Part shown: in pieces, positions 1-11,000 of the stretch | Layout of the letters: every line of letters starts with the position of its first letter | How positions within the stretch are numbered: the first letter of the stretch is position 1 | From: Neolentinus lepideus HHB14362 ss-1 | Taxonomy: Eukaryota > Basidiomycota > Agaricomycetes > Gloeophyllales > Gloeophyllaceae | Assembly: GCA_001632425.1 (NCBI GenBank) | Contig: KV425681.1 | Coordinates: 4,590 to 28,183, forward strand | DNA length: 23,594 bases | Direction: 5' to 3' | Program-made: the position numbers and the translations under genes | Notes under the pieces: model-generated | The model's database searches: none | What the model was told of the DNA's origin: nothing | What the model saw: only the letters and a program-made list of their open reading frames with translations

Positions 1-819
1 GTGGATCAGCCACTGTGGCTAGCTCGGGTAAAAGGGACAGCCACCCGATGGCTCAAATCTTCGAGTCGAGGTCAGCTAGCGAGCGACGAGAAGGAGAGGG
101 CGCGCTGAGCACGGGTACTTGCTCAGGGCGTGCGGTTCCCTCTCAGCTTTCCTCGAGCAGCTCATGCCTCGCGTCAACCTTGCTCCAATAGGTTTCCTTC
201 CAAAATCAAAGGGCGGCTCGCCAGAGCTGCCAAGTGGTCGTGCAGAGTGACTGGCACTATAAAGGGGGATATTCAGTTATCGAATATCCATATCCTCAAT
301 AGAACAAAAATCCCAATACTTAGTCGAGACCTGCAACGCTAACAAAGTAGTTATGGTCGCCTCCATGTCCTGGAGATAATATCCAAAAGGAACGACATCG
401 TCCAACCGCGGTGCAAACCAAGATAATGTAGTAGATGGCAGGCGGCATCCACCACCGTCGCTGCGATCCCGACGCAGCAGGCGACCCATGATTGGCTCAC
501 AATCACTTCCCTCAGCCGGGAAAGCGCAGTCTGCATGAAAACAAATTACTTAGAAAGAGTGGTCAAACCGAGGACATGACACAGCCTAAACCCTATAAGC
601 TCACCTCGTAGAACAGTGTGAGATCCTGCGTGTCCCTCTCCGCCACTTAATCGCCCCAGGTGGTCCGCGCCATTTGAGATACCGTGGTGAGTGATGAGCG
701 AGACGGACCGAGGGATGGTAATAGAAATCGCTCGACTACAGGAGATCACAACGCCAAAAAACCAAAAACCAAAACCCACCTCCTGCTCCTCGACACATCC
801 CCACCCCGCCCGCACATAC
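1..819. other. Unrecognised left edge, no supportable gene
   Basis: Short open frames exist on both strands, but none has a recognisable domain or a convincing splice pattern. Part of this stretch (roughly 550-700 on the minus strand) may be the far downstream remnant of the helicase relic next to it, because one frame contains a short run (ADHLGRL) of the kind expected in a helicase tail. That is too weak to call. Confidence 0.3.
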
Positions 820-1740
820 TTCCGCATATAAACCGAGACGTCGTAGTTCCCCACATGCGCGACCCCGCGCAAGATCAGTCTGCGCAGCGCAGTCAGGGAT
901 AGACGGAATGTCGACCTCGCCGCTCTTGAACTTCTCTAACATCTCCGCGCGCGAGCTTCACCCAGCGCGTTCGTGACGCCACGCCGATGTATCAAGTGAA
1001 GGAGCATCAGCGCCTCGCATACGATCGTGCGGCGACGATCGGTACATGTAAAGTAATTCTTACCGTGAGAGTCACAGGCGTAATGAGCTCCCCCTCCGTA
1101 GGACGAAATACTTGGGACCTCTGAGACCCAGCTTTCCAGAGAACAGCAACTTCTGACAGGATGGGTCTTTGCTCTCGTCCAGTCCAGTAGGAATGTGTGC
1201 AAGCGCGTCGGGAAACGGTAAGTTGCAGCGTGGGTTGTCGAAAGAGAACGGACGCGAGAGGGGGAGGTGGAGAGAACCTCCACTAACCACTGGGCGAGCA
1301 GCTGTCCCATGTTACTTTACTTTCAAATTGAACGCATGCTAGTGAAAGGATATTTTAATCGAAGATGTTGCAACGAGAAGTTCGGGGTACCGTGTGTATG
1401 GTCCATAAGTCGCCCGGGGGTGCAAATCACGATATCCACCTTGCTCGAGCCTGTCAGAGGTCGCTTCAATACATCTATCTATCTGTAGTCATGAATCAGA
1501 AGAGAACCACGTACTCGGGTGACCTTTCCGCGATCTCATGGGCGAACGAATGATGTCCCGCGCACGATATACAAGGCTTATATGGCTTCGAATGTTTCGC
1601 GTACCTGCGTCATGAAACCCCGCGTGGGCAGGACGATGAGCGTGTCGATAGGATCTTGATATGGTGTCTCAGTGTGTTGATACGTCTTCGGTAAGAGTGT
1701 GGGGATGGGCAAGTCTCGGGTATGCTTATGTAAGCCGATT
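820..1740 (-). pseudogene. Decayed Dbp6/DDX51-type DEAD-box RNA helicase relic
   Basis: Read on the minus strand, pieces of a DEAD-box helicase follow in the right order but in different frames. They are IPTLLPKT...DTLIVLPTRGFMTQVRETFEAI (motif Ia region, 1733-1570), SFAHE (about 1545), KVDIVICTPGRLMDH (motif Ib, about 1430), LLAQWLVEVL (about 1290), GLDESKDPSCQKLLFS (about 1150), HLIHRRGVTNAL (about 980), LEKFKSGEVDI (about 920) and VGNYDVSVYMRKYV (about 840). The order and spacing best fit the Dbp6/DDX51 branch, nucleolar helicases of 60S ribosome biogenesis. The key chemistry is missing: no Walker A is seen, the segment that should hold the DEAD box is absent after LQHLR, SAT reads SGK, and the HRxGRxxR motif is gone. 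Frames change several times and stops interrupt. It is a relic that cannot encode a helicase. Identity is inferred from motifs only. Confidence 0.78.
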
Positions 1741-2732
1741 GTGGCGCTAAAGTGACCAACGCCACAACCACCTTGCTTCGAGTGAAACCTCGGTTTCTAC
1801 ATCGAAAACAACATAGGTTGAATTTATTATAAGTAAATACAGGTCTGATATTACACTAGATCTCAAATTAGGGCCGCTTTTCAAAGATGCAGTAGGGAGT
1901 ATATTCTCCTTATCATGCCAAACCTCCCAGGCATGTTGGGTGGGCCGTCTCTGTAACCCTGAGCATTGACTCTCAGTTTTAGGTTTCATATTTCTTTGAC
2001 TGCACATTCTAATACATGCTGTGCATCGAAGGAGTCCTCAGAAATGTATCGATATTGTGAGGAATTGAATGAAGTGGCGTTAATAACAGGTATACCTGGT
2101 GCAAAAAATCAGGAAAAGCTTGAGATAATGGGTGATAAAATCTACTCACATATTATACACTATATAGAGCTTACAATGTTCGCAGCATCACGGTAAAACC
2201 GGAGGTAGTCTAGGATTGCTGACATTTCGACGCGGCTGTCACATCACGGTCACGTCGCACCTCGCGTCCAAATGAGTGGACTGGGCACTCCACACTGTGG
2301 ACAATATTATGGCTCTCTGAAGCCATTTCACATATTGCACAAAACATGAAAGTTGTTCCATTTTACATTATCTAGTGCACCTTCTTGACAGAATTTTAAG
2401 AATACTAGTAAAATCTTGAATTGACTGCATTATATTAAGATCTAGGCTACCTGTACAAAATCGGTCAAGTACATACACTGCTAGATAACTGAAAGAGTGA
2501 ATCTGCACCAAAATTGTGCCCGACGGGGTAGTATCTACACAGATAATCTGACCACCGTTTTTTTGGGCAGGTGAAAGAGTGGTTTGGCTGGGAGCCAAAC
2601 ATGTACAAATAATACTGTTTCTAGTCGAGGATTGCCCATCCCCAAAGAGTGTGCAAACATACCTCTGTTGGAACAAATCATGTGACATCGGGCATCTCGG
2701 CCATGCACGTGGACAAGCCACAAGCGCCCTTG
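1741..2732. other. AT-rich flank without recognisable gene
   Basis: I see no coding signal here. The base composition drops to AT-rich compared with the helicase relic, apart from a short GC-rich patch around 2225-2270. Open frames on either strand are short and low in complexity. This is the DNA immediately outside the left terminal repeat of the large proposed element. Confidence 0.45.
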
Positions 2733-2783
2733 TACATCAGCAAATGGACGGACCGGCTTATCTGGCTTATTTGACGCATAGGC
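2733..2783 (+). repeat. Left terminal inverted repeat (candidate)
   Basis: TACATCAGCAAATGG (2733-2747) is the exact reverse complement of 22244-22258. The following bases, up to about 2783, align with the inverted right end with gaps and mostly transition mismatches. The outer border is uncertain by a few bases. Confidence 0.5.
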
Positions 2784-3185
2784 CTCAGTAAGCACCTTAA
2801 GTCCAAATAAGGCAAGTCAAGCGCTTACAAGTTGCTTACAAGTTGCTTACTGGAGCCTAAGGCCTGCGCCTGGGCACTTGGTCTTTGCACCCAGGCCCTT
2901 ATAAGTGCTCTTATGGTGCCTATAGAGTACCTTGTAGTCGAGTTATGCATACCCTTATGTGCGCTTATGCACACCTACACCAGCTTATAGTCTGTCTTGA
3001 AGTCATGTTATTAAAAGGTTACCTACACTTATTGACGGTATTATAGAGGGTTACCTCTGCTTAGTAACCATTCTTATGGCATCTTATGGGGTCGTAGGTC
3101 TATATTGTAAGCCCAGATAAGCTACGGTAAGTCCGTCATAAGTGCGACCAGAAGCTGTTGTAAGTAATATAAGTGAGTGTAACTT
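2754..3185. repeat. Left subterminal repeat zone (CTTAT/ATAAG/CTTAC words)
   Basis: About twenty copies of pentamers to heptamers such as GGCTTAT, GCTTAC, CTTATAAG, ATAAGC and GTAAG lie within some 430 bp, in both orientations, including two adjacent copies of CAAGTTGCTTA. In CACTA/EnSpm-type elements such clusters are transposase binding sites; that role here is inferred. No coding sequence is visible in the zone. Confidence 0.55.
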
Positions 3186-4766
3186 GGGCAAGAGGGCCAC
3201 TGCTCTGCATGGCATGGGTACAAGTCCTGAGGTCACTTGTTACATTTTCATATTAATTGTCCAAAACTTTTGTACTTCATTATAATTTAAAAATGGTCTA
3301 AAATGGATTTTTAATTCTATTTTTAACTTATTTTAATCCATTTGTTGATTATGATGGGGTATGGAAATTTCTGACAACCTCAGGACTCATAACAGTTACC
3401 ATATACAAATAATCATCCAAAAACATGTGCCAGCCACTCTGGGCTGTACAAATTTTTCCGATATTTCTAGCAAATTTCCAAATTTTCTGAGCAGAAATAC
3501 CAGCTATTGATGACTGATGATGTAAACAGCATGTAAAATCTCACAGGGCTTCCATGCCATCTATGTCATGCTCTTGCTGGTATCCTCACTCAATGAGCCA
3601 ACTAATAAAGCCAGTAGACCAGTAGAAGATAAAAAAGATATATACAACATCAATAATTACCATATTCAGAGGTGTAAACAAACAAATGGATGGGTGTCAG
3701 CCACCCTGGGTTGTACAAACTTTTCTGATATTTTTAGTAAAATTTCCGATTTTTCTCAGTGGAAATACCAGCTATCGGTGACCAATGACATAAACAGTGT
3801 GTAAAATCTTGTGAGACTTTCATGCTGTCTACGTCATTCTCTTACTGGTATCTCATGCTCACTCAATGAACGGTGAAGTCAGCTAAGATTATACACTAGA
3901 CTTGAAGCTTGAAGCCCAAATTTATGAAGTGACCCGCACGAGAGAGCATCTGGCCAATCAGAAGCCAGTATTTGGAATCGACGCGGCGCGCCACCGCGCC
4001 ACCCACAACAAACAGTCATTGAAGTCAAATTCCCACGGTAAGAAAGGCCTCGGAGAACGTATCGGGTACCTCGAAGGCAAAGAAAATGCTAAAACTACAG
4101 GAATATTCACAATGACACATATATATGGTATAAGCTTATATTGAAAAGAAGGAAGGAAAAGGAACAATTTGAAGATAGTGAGGAAGAGAATATCGAAAAA
4201 AGGGACTACAAAACGAGTTTGTAGTCTCTTTGTAGTGATCATCACAAACGGACTATGAATCTGGGATCCAATTTTGTGATTAGCACTACAAATATTTTGA
4301 AACACCGATTACTCGGCATAAGTTCCCATGAAGGACATTGTTCGGCAACCTGCTCATTTTGAGCATACAAACTCATCCTTCGTACCTCAGGACTCATAAC
4401 CGAGCATGCAATAAACAGAATAAGCAAAAGATAACTGAACACAAAGGCAGACTAAATGGCTATAAGCAATGGTAACCAATAGTGACAAGACAGGTGTTGC
4501 ATATAGCAAGAAGCGATCAAGATGGATACACACGTACAACGTACGGTGCTTTTAGGATTAAGCAGGCCAGAAACTCAATAGGCGACACAAACTCAATGGC
4601 ACCAAGATGAGAGAGAAGCTAGAGTGAAACAGATAGAAGAGATGGAACCGATGCAGTAACCTGACTCTGGGCAAAGGAAAGACCTGCATCGAGGCATAGT
4701 CAGCTTGGAGAGAACAGTCAGAAGGACAGAAGGACTGTATATGCACCATCAGGTAGCGGGTGACAA
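3186..4766. other. Non-coding interior with diverged duplications and hairpins
   Basis: No gene is recognisable. The stretch holds an AT-rich inverted repeat (AAATGGATT near 3301 against AATCCATTT near 3335), the ~270-bp direct duplication described separately, a 16-bp sequence CCTCAGGACTCATAAC present at both 3378-3393 and 4385-4400, a small GC-rich patch (about 3980-4000), a purine-rich run (4141-4205) and a perfect 9-bp stem GACTACAAA/TTTGTAGTC around 4204-4226. An open frame at 3902-4144 (+) has no recognisable content. The 3' end of the minus-strand gene lies at the right border. Confidence 0.5.
3428..3870 (+). repeat. Diverged tandem duplication, unit about 270 bp
   Basis: The segment from about 3428 to 3600 recurs at about 3695-3870. 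Landmarks are CAGCCACTCTGGG / CAGCCACCCTGGG (offset 267), GAAATACCAGCTAT in both, and CTCACTCAATGA (offset 273). Copies differ by many substitutions and small indels, so the duplication is old. Neither copy is coding. Confidence 0.8.
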
Positions 4767-7760
4767 TCACATAGCAGTGCCCTTGCACAGGTCAGCCCTC
4801 TCATCATCTGAATCATCGCCTTGGACGTCCATGACTTTGGTGACCTTCTGGTAAGATGAACCCGCAGCAACTTGAATTGCCTCCTTGCGAATGGACTTGA
4901 ATGCTTCATCAGTCAGATTGTTCTTGGCTGATTTTGAATAGCTCTTGGTAGCGCTCAAATTATTGGCAGCACTGAATGCACGGGCGGTCTTATCTACACG
5001 GCCACTCCTGCTCTTCGGATGGATGATCTTTGACCTGCCGTTCACCTTGTTGACACCAATGAATTGCTTGATGTAATAATCGTAAACACACTCAAGCTGT
5101 ATAGATGAGCATTCAACAATTTCTGTCTGAGTTTCAGATCAGGACATAACTCACTGCCACTGTCACCAGCCCCAAGGCACCAATTGGCTTGCCTGCCAGA
5201 ACACCATCATAGCCGGGGATGTCAGGCACCGAACCTCTGGAAAAGGTATAATGATGAGCAAGGGTCTGGATGATCACAGGTGACGCAAACAAGCCCTTCC
5301 AATACTGTTTGACAGTGATGGAATTAGTGTAGATAATTAGTGCATAAAAGTATTGGGATGCCCCAGGTGATTGGGGCCTTCTGCCTTAGCATAGATGAAC
5401 CGATAGCCTTCCATTGCACCTCAGCAGTATGCAATGCACTCAGAATGGTGCTTGTACTTCTTCATGTCATTATGGAAGACACTGTCGATCACCGATAAGG
5501 CTGTGAAGCCAAATCTGGTGCGCCAGTCCCGGAGCTTCATCAATGACTATCATAGTGTTAGTATGTTGATAGTAAGAGTTAGATAGATAGACTTGACCCT
5601 TTCATGCAGTGCGTCACCACTGTCAACCATGTACTCCCCATGAGTAGAAAGAAATATTGCATTGTAGGCAGCTTGAACGAAGGGCAAAAACATGGCATCA
5701 TCAAGGGTCCACGGGTCATGTTGTAGCGCTGCAAACTGAACAATAGCTGGGATGAACTGGCCAAGCCATGCAGGGGAATTGCTGATCTTGTATGGCAAGT
5801 CATCATTGGTGACCTTCTTCTTCTTACCTGGTGCACTATCAACAAGACTTCCAGTCTCGGAGGCGTCATCCTCCAAGCCCTGCTTACACTTACCACCCAC
5901 ATCCTCATCAGAGCCTATCTCAATGATTTCGAGCCCATTGATGCTGGTGCCAATGACAATGTTGTCAGCTACCTCCATCTTGATGGTGACCTTAGAGTTA
6001 CGGGGCAATGAAGACTGAGTATAATGGGGCATCAGGAATAGTCTAATTTGCACAGGACATGGCTTACTTTGGAAGTCCCCACTCTCGTCACACACTTGTT
6101 TTCACCAGCTTCCCAGACAGCCACAGTAGTCTAGCAGGTAAATGTCATGTACCATAGACATCAGTAAATGCAGCTGTAATGACCAGCAATCATGGTATAC
6201 ACACAGATTTCGTAGTCCGCTTGCGTGGCATTATAGGAAGTGGTGTCACGGTCAGGTCGATACTCATGTCTGCATCTTCAGCCCTAGAGGCGGCAGTGGT
6301 GATTGGTTTTGAAGCTGGAGCTGGAGTCTTTGTCACATGTGTAACAGATACAATATTCTATCATGTGAAAGATTGTTATGAATTTGATGATAGATCGTAA
6401 TAGATTGTAAGCACACTACTCACCTTGGAGTTGGTATGAGCTGCAATTGCCTTGATGGGGGAAGATATAGCCGCTTCTTCTTCCACAGCTTCATCTGAGA
6501 AGACGAGGCCGTCCTTATGATGGGAGCTAGCATTCAGAGCCTCACTGCCGCCAGTGATATTGTGACCTCTGCTGTCGAGGCCTAATTGAGATGCTGTTGG
6601 TGGTGGGAGAAGACCGTAGCTGTATCTATTTTTGCCTGTGATATCGATCGGCAGGCATGCGACTGGCCTGAAGGCAGGTGGAAATACAGGCTGGGCCTTC
6701 TTGACGGTGGCCAACAGAGGTGAGTTCCAGGAGACACCATTGCTTGGAGTGGGGCAATGGTGAGTTGGCTTCTTGGCCTCTCTTTCATTACTAGAGCCAG
6801 AAAGGGAGGTCATCCTAAATCAGGTGTGAATGAGCAAACAAATCAGTAAAACAGAGACGATTGTCAAGGCTGATTAGATACTAGTACTGATATGGAAAAG
6901 AAGCAATGAAGTGGGAAGCAGACACACGAGCTATCAGATTGGTACTCATCAGACTGAGGCTTGATATACTTTCTGACTGTTGGTTCCTCAGCAGGCAAAT
7001 ACCTACTCTCCCAAGTGGATGCCCCCTGCCCCTGTTTGCATTGTAACTCTACCTCAATGTTGTCTCTAAAACTAGGCTCAGGCTCCCGCTCTTTCCTTGC
7101 CCTCTTGCGCTTGGCAGCCTCATCCTCCGCCGCAGAAGAGTAAGCAACATCCATCGCATACAAGTCATCACTAGGGTCAAGCACAGGCAGAGCTACCCAT
7201 TCAGCTTTGGCCTTGCATGAAGCAGCTTCAGCTGCAGCAGTGGCATAGCTGCGTTTCAAGTTGGGGTTAGGAAACATATGCATACGCTCACTCATCTGAC
7301 TCGCATCCAGCTCAGCATCTTTGTGGCGTAACCTATCCTCAAGGTTAGCAACATTTTGTTGGTTAGCCAGAGTCAACAGTCGCTTCGCCTCCTCTCTTGT
7401 TGCCTTGGCATCTTCCCTCACCTTCACCTTCGCTGCCTTCTCCAACACCTTAGCTTGTGCTTTTGCAGCATCCTTTGCCTTCTTCTCTGCTGCCTTCTCT
7501 GCTTCTTTGGCCACCTTCTCTGCTACTTCCCTGGCCGCCTTTTCAGCCTTTTGTGCTGCCTTCTCCACCTCCTTCGCCGCCTTCTCTGCCACCTTGGCTG
7601 TGTCCTGCACTCTCTTTACCTGTGCTTTAGTGACTTTTGGTTTCGTAGCCTTCTCATTGGCACTTATTTTTGCTTGGTTCTTGGCTAGCTTGACAGCAAC
7701 AGTAGGTGCCTGTTCAACAGTGCTGTTCGAGTTGGATGAATTACGAGTCGGGTGGGCCAT
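4767..7760 (-). pseudogene. Unrecognised seven-exon gene with Lys/Ala coiled coil, divergent partner of the transposase
   Basis: Exons on the minus strand: 7760-6928, 6814-6424, 6327-6205, 6130-6068, 6014-5598, 5546-5155, 5096-4767. Introns are 51-113 bp with GT/AG ends. Exon lengths keep one frame of about 839 codons, except exon 6, which is one base short. Start chosen at ATG 7760 (MAHPTRNSS); an in-frame upstream ATG at 7874 is possible. Residues about 35-155 are a long Lys/Ala/Glu helix (repeats of EKAAKE type). A charged linker with basic patches (KRKRARKE; PGKKKK) follows, and then a compact globular part starting at DDLPYKISNSPAWLGQF and ending in GYDGVLAGKPIGALGLVTVA and LECVYDYYIKQF across the last intron. 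Defects: TGA at 5421-5423 and one missing G in the G run at 5361-5364. Architecture resembles multicopy uncharacterised proteins of Agaricomycete repeats; I cannot assign a function. Some introns (113 and 96 bp) are less certain. Confidence 0.75.
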
Positions 7761-8091
7761 TCTTGAAGGTAGGCTGAAAGGGTGAATTGAGTGCAGCACG
7801 GAGGGTGGTGGACGATATGGTGGACAATACTGGAGATGCTCGCTGGGGGTATGTGGCAAGTTCAAGTCCAACAAATTATTTGCTGATGGAATTACCAGGC
7901 TCCAGGCTTCATTGTTATCCGAGTCCCGAGTCCCAGCGGTGCCACATTACATACAGATGCGGGACTTAGACGATGTGGACTTAGAGGCACAAAGATGTGG
8001 AACTTAGATGCGTGAAGGAGCGCACCTTCATCTTGTGCTCTATCTCTCTGTCCTCTCTGTCGCCATTTATCACAATTTACAATATCAACCG
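7761..8091. promoter_or_regulatory. Shared divergent promoter region with three GGACTTAGA-like repeats
   Basis: This 331-bp gap separates the two divergent start codons and must contain both promoters. Three near-identical copies of GATGYGG(G/A)ACTTAGA lie at 7956-7970, 7972-7985 and 7994-8008, close to the transposase start; a small duplication GAGTCCCGAGTCCC precedes them. A pyrimidine-rich stretch (about 8038-8075) lies just upstream of the transposase ATG, as is common in fungal promoters. No TATA box is convincing. Binding roles are inference. Confidence 0.45.
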
Positions 8092-11000
8092 ATGTCTTCC
8101 GGTACTGGATCTGGTCGCTTGCGAGCACCTTATAACCCTTCTGGATGTTCAGAAGGGTCTGCTGAGTCTCATTTCCAGTGTCAGGACTGCCTGATGGTAT
8201 GCAAGAGTGCTGGTGGCTTGACCAAGCATCGCAAAGCAAAACATCCTTATATACCCCGTATGCTTGGCATGGGTGATATGGATAAGGCTGCACCAGATGA
8301 TCCAGCTTTATCTTCACCAGCACATCCCACACACTCAAGTCCAAGCTCTGCTACATCCTGGCAACTCAACAATCTGCCTTGTACACCTCAGCCGCACATC
8401 GGAGCCTCAGCGCAAACTCATGATGACGCATTCTCTAGTCCTTTCTATGCTCATAACTGTAACTCTGACAACATATTCTATGACGGCTTCTATGACTATA
8501 TGGACATAGAATCCAAGCATCCTGGAAGTGCTGAACCACTATCCGAGGCTGATAAAGTCTCAAGGGTGGACAATAGCAGTGATGGAGATGTGGAATGGGC
8601 AGATGACAAATTAGAGGATAGTGATGGGTCAGAGGATAGTGATGTGGATGATGGAGAGTTGCATGTATATGGTGATGGCACCAGAGATTACCAGGAGCCA
8701 GAACTAGTATACAATACAGATACAGCTGGACTAGAACGTTTGGCAGAGCAGACTGGCAGTTTTCACACTGGACTACACCGAGAATTCCACCCTTTACTCA
8801 ATGGTGAGTAATTGCAAATGTCTCAGTCTGAGTCTGACTGTGTACCACATGATTTGTATCACAGGTGTTCCTTGCGATGCTCATGGCAATGCACTTGAAC
8901 TGAATCCACCTCTCCCTGCACTTCCCAACCCTTTGCCTCCAGGATGGACTCCATATGATGACAGATTTTCATTTGAGTTAGCAGAATTTCTCTACACCAA
9001 AGAGCAAATGTCCGAAGGGCACATCAATATGCTTTTGGATATGTGGATGAGGAAATTGGTGCAGTTCGGAGAAGCAGGATCCTTTCATAATGCCGATGAA
9101 ATGTATTCAATTATTGACAATACACCTCTTGGCGATGTTAAATGGGAGACCTTCTCTGTGCGGTATAATGGTAAACTCCCAGTGAAGGATGTTCCTGAAT
9201 GGATGGAAAAGCACTATGAGGTCTGGTACCAAGATCCTCATACCATTTCTCAGCAGATGCTTGCGAACAAGGACTACATGAACCAGATAGACTACTGTGC
9301 CATACATGAGACTCTGGATGGAAAACCTAAACTGAAAGATTTTATGTCGGGTGATTGGGCCTGGCGCCAGTCTGTAAGTGACCATAGCTTCTATACCAGC
9401 AATATATATTTGTGCTTACAATAAATTATAGAACAAAATAGCCAAGGATCAGAATACGCATGGGTCAATGTTTGTCCCAATCATCTTGGGCAGTGACAAA
9501 ACAACAGTCTCTGTGGGCACTGGTGATAATGAATTTTATCCTCTTTACATGGCTCTCGGCAACCACCATAATGCAGTCCGTCATGCTCACCAAGGTGCAG
9601 TTGCATTGATCAGATTTTTAGCAATACCCAAAAGTAAGTGTACACTTTACCGGACTGGTGGACATACTAACATGTTCATGTTGGGTATAATTGTAGCAGA
9701 CAAAGCACATAAGTTCCGACATCAAATATTCCATTCCTCCCTTGCTCGCATCCTGGAATCTCTGAAGCCTGGCATGACATTGCCAGAAGTCACTCTATGT
9801 GCTGATGGTCACTTCTGACGTGCTCTGTATGGAATTGGACCATATATAGCTGATTATCCTGAGCAGGCGCTCTTAGCCTGCATTGTGCAAGGATGGTGCC
9901 CTAAGTACGCAAAGTACCTTCTCCTGTAAAGCGTCTAATTGAATGAGTCTTTAGGTGTATGGGTCGGAATACAGATCTAGATGGAGACCATTCTCCATCA
10001 ATCTTAAGGAGCTGCAAGCATACAGAGAGTCTCATTGAGCTGCTTGATCTGGGTACACTGTGGTCAGATTATGGTATAGTGGGCAATCTTGTGGTATGTA
10101 TATTGATGTGTGTCTATCAGCATGTCATGCTGACAATTGGCTAGCCATTCACAAACAATTTTCCTCATGCTGACATCCATGAACTCATCGCTCTGGATAT
10201 CTTACACCAACTTATCAAGGGGACTTTTAAAGACCATCTTGTTGAGTGGGTTGGTGAGTACTTGATGCTGAAACATGGCAAGGCACAAGCTGACAAGATC
10301 CTCTCAGATATCGATCGTCGGTGTGTTGCTGCCTCTCCTGTTACTGTCTTCCTGTCTTCATCTTAGTGTCCTGATCATGCATCCCACAGAATAGCAGTGG
10401 TCCCACCCTTCACAGGATTGAGACAGTTCCCTCAAGGTTGTGGGTTCAAGCAATGGACAGGGGATGATTCCAAGGCACTCATGAAGGTGAATCCATAGCC
10501 ATGTTCATGTTTATAGTCATCTCACGTCGTCTCATTGATATTATAGATCTATCTTCCAGTTCTCGATGGCTTACTGCCACAGGATATTGTCCAGACCATC
10601 CACAGTCTTATAGATTTCTGTTACCTTGCCCAGCGGGACTTCCACATGTCAGACACCATTGCACTTCTGGAAGCGACTTTGGCTGACTTTCACAAGTACC
10701 GAGGGATTTTTGTTGTGACTGGTGTACGGCCAGATGGTTTCTCTTCTCTGCCACACCAGCACTCACTGAAGCATTGGCCTCATTCCATCTGGGAGTTTGG
10801 TGCCCCGAACAGCCTCTGCTCATCTATTACAGAATCAAAACATATTAAGGCTGTCAAAGAGCCTTATCGCCGTTCTAGTCAGTATGAGGCACTTGCCCAG
10901 ATGCTCCTCACTAATCAATGCCTGGACAAGTTGGCGGCATCCAGAGTTGACTTCCAGAGTTGTGGTATGCTAGAACCACTGCCCAAGCCAAAACAGAGTA

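Noticed and set aside
936..1310. Minus-strand 124-codon frame as a stand-alone gene
   Set aside because: Only scattered parts of it match helicase blocks, with other blocks in other frames, so it is part of a relic and not a gene.
3180..3240. tRNA-derived SINE suggested by GGGTACAAGTCCTG (B-box-like)
   Set aside because: The B-box has a central mismatch, no convincing A-box lies at the right distance, and no cloverleaf arms pair.
4767..7760. Assignment of the minus-strand gene to the basidiomycete DUF6532 family
   Set aside because: The C-terminal blocks I can read do not match what I recall of that domain; left unnamed.
7321..7785. Plus-strand 154-codon frame rich in Ala/Phe/Ser, looking like a membrane protein
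   Set aside because: It is the exact antisense of the Lys/Ala coiled-coil exon; Lys/Ala codons read backwards give Phe/Leu/Ala/Ser repeats.
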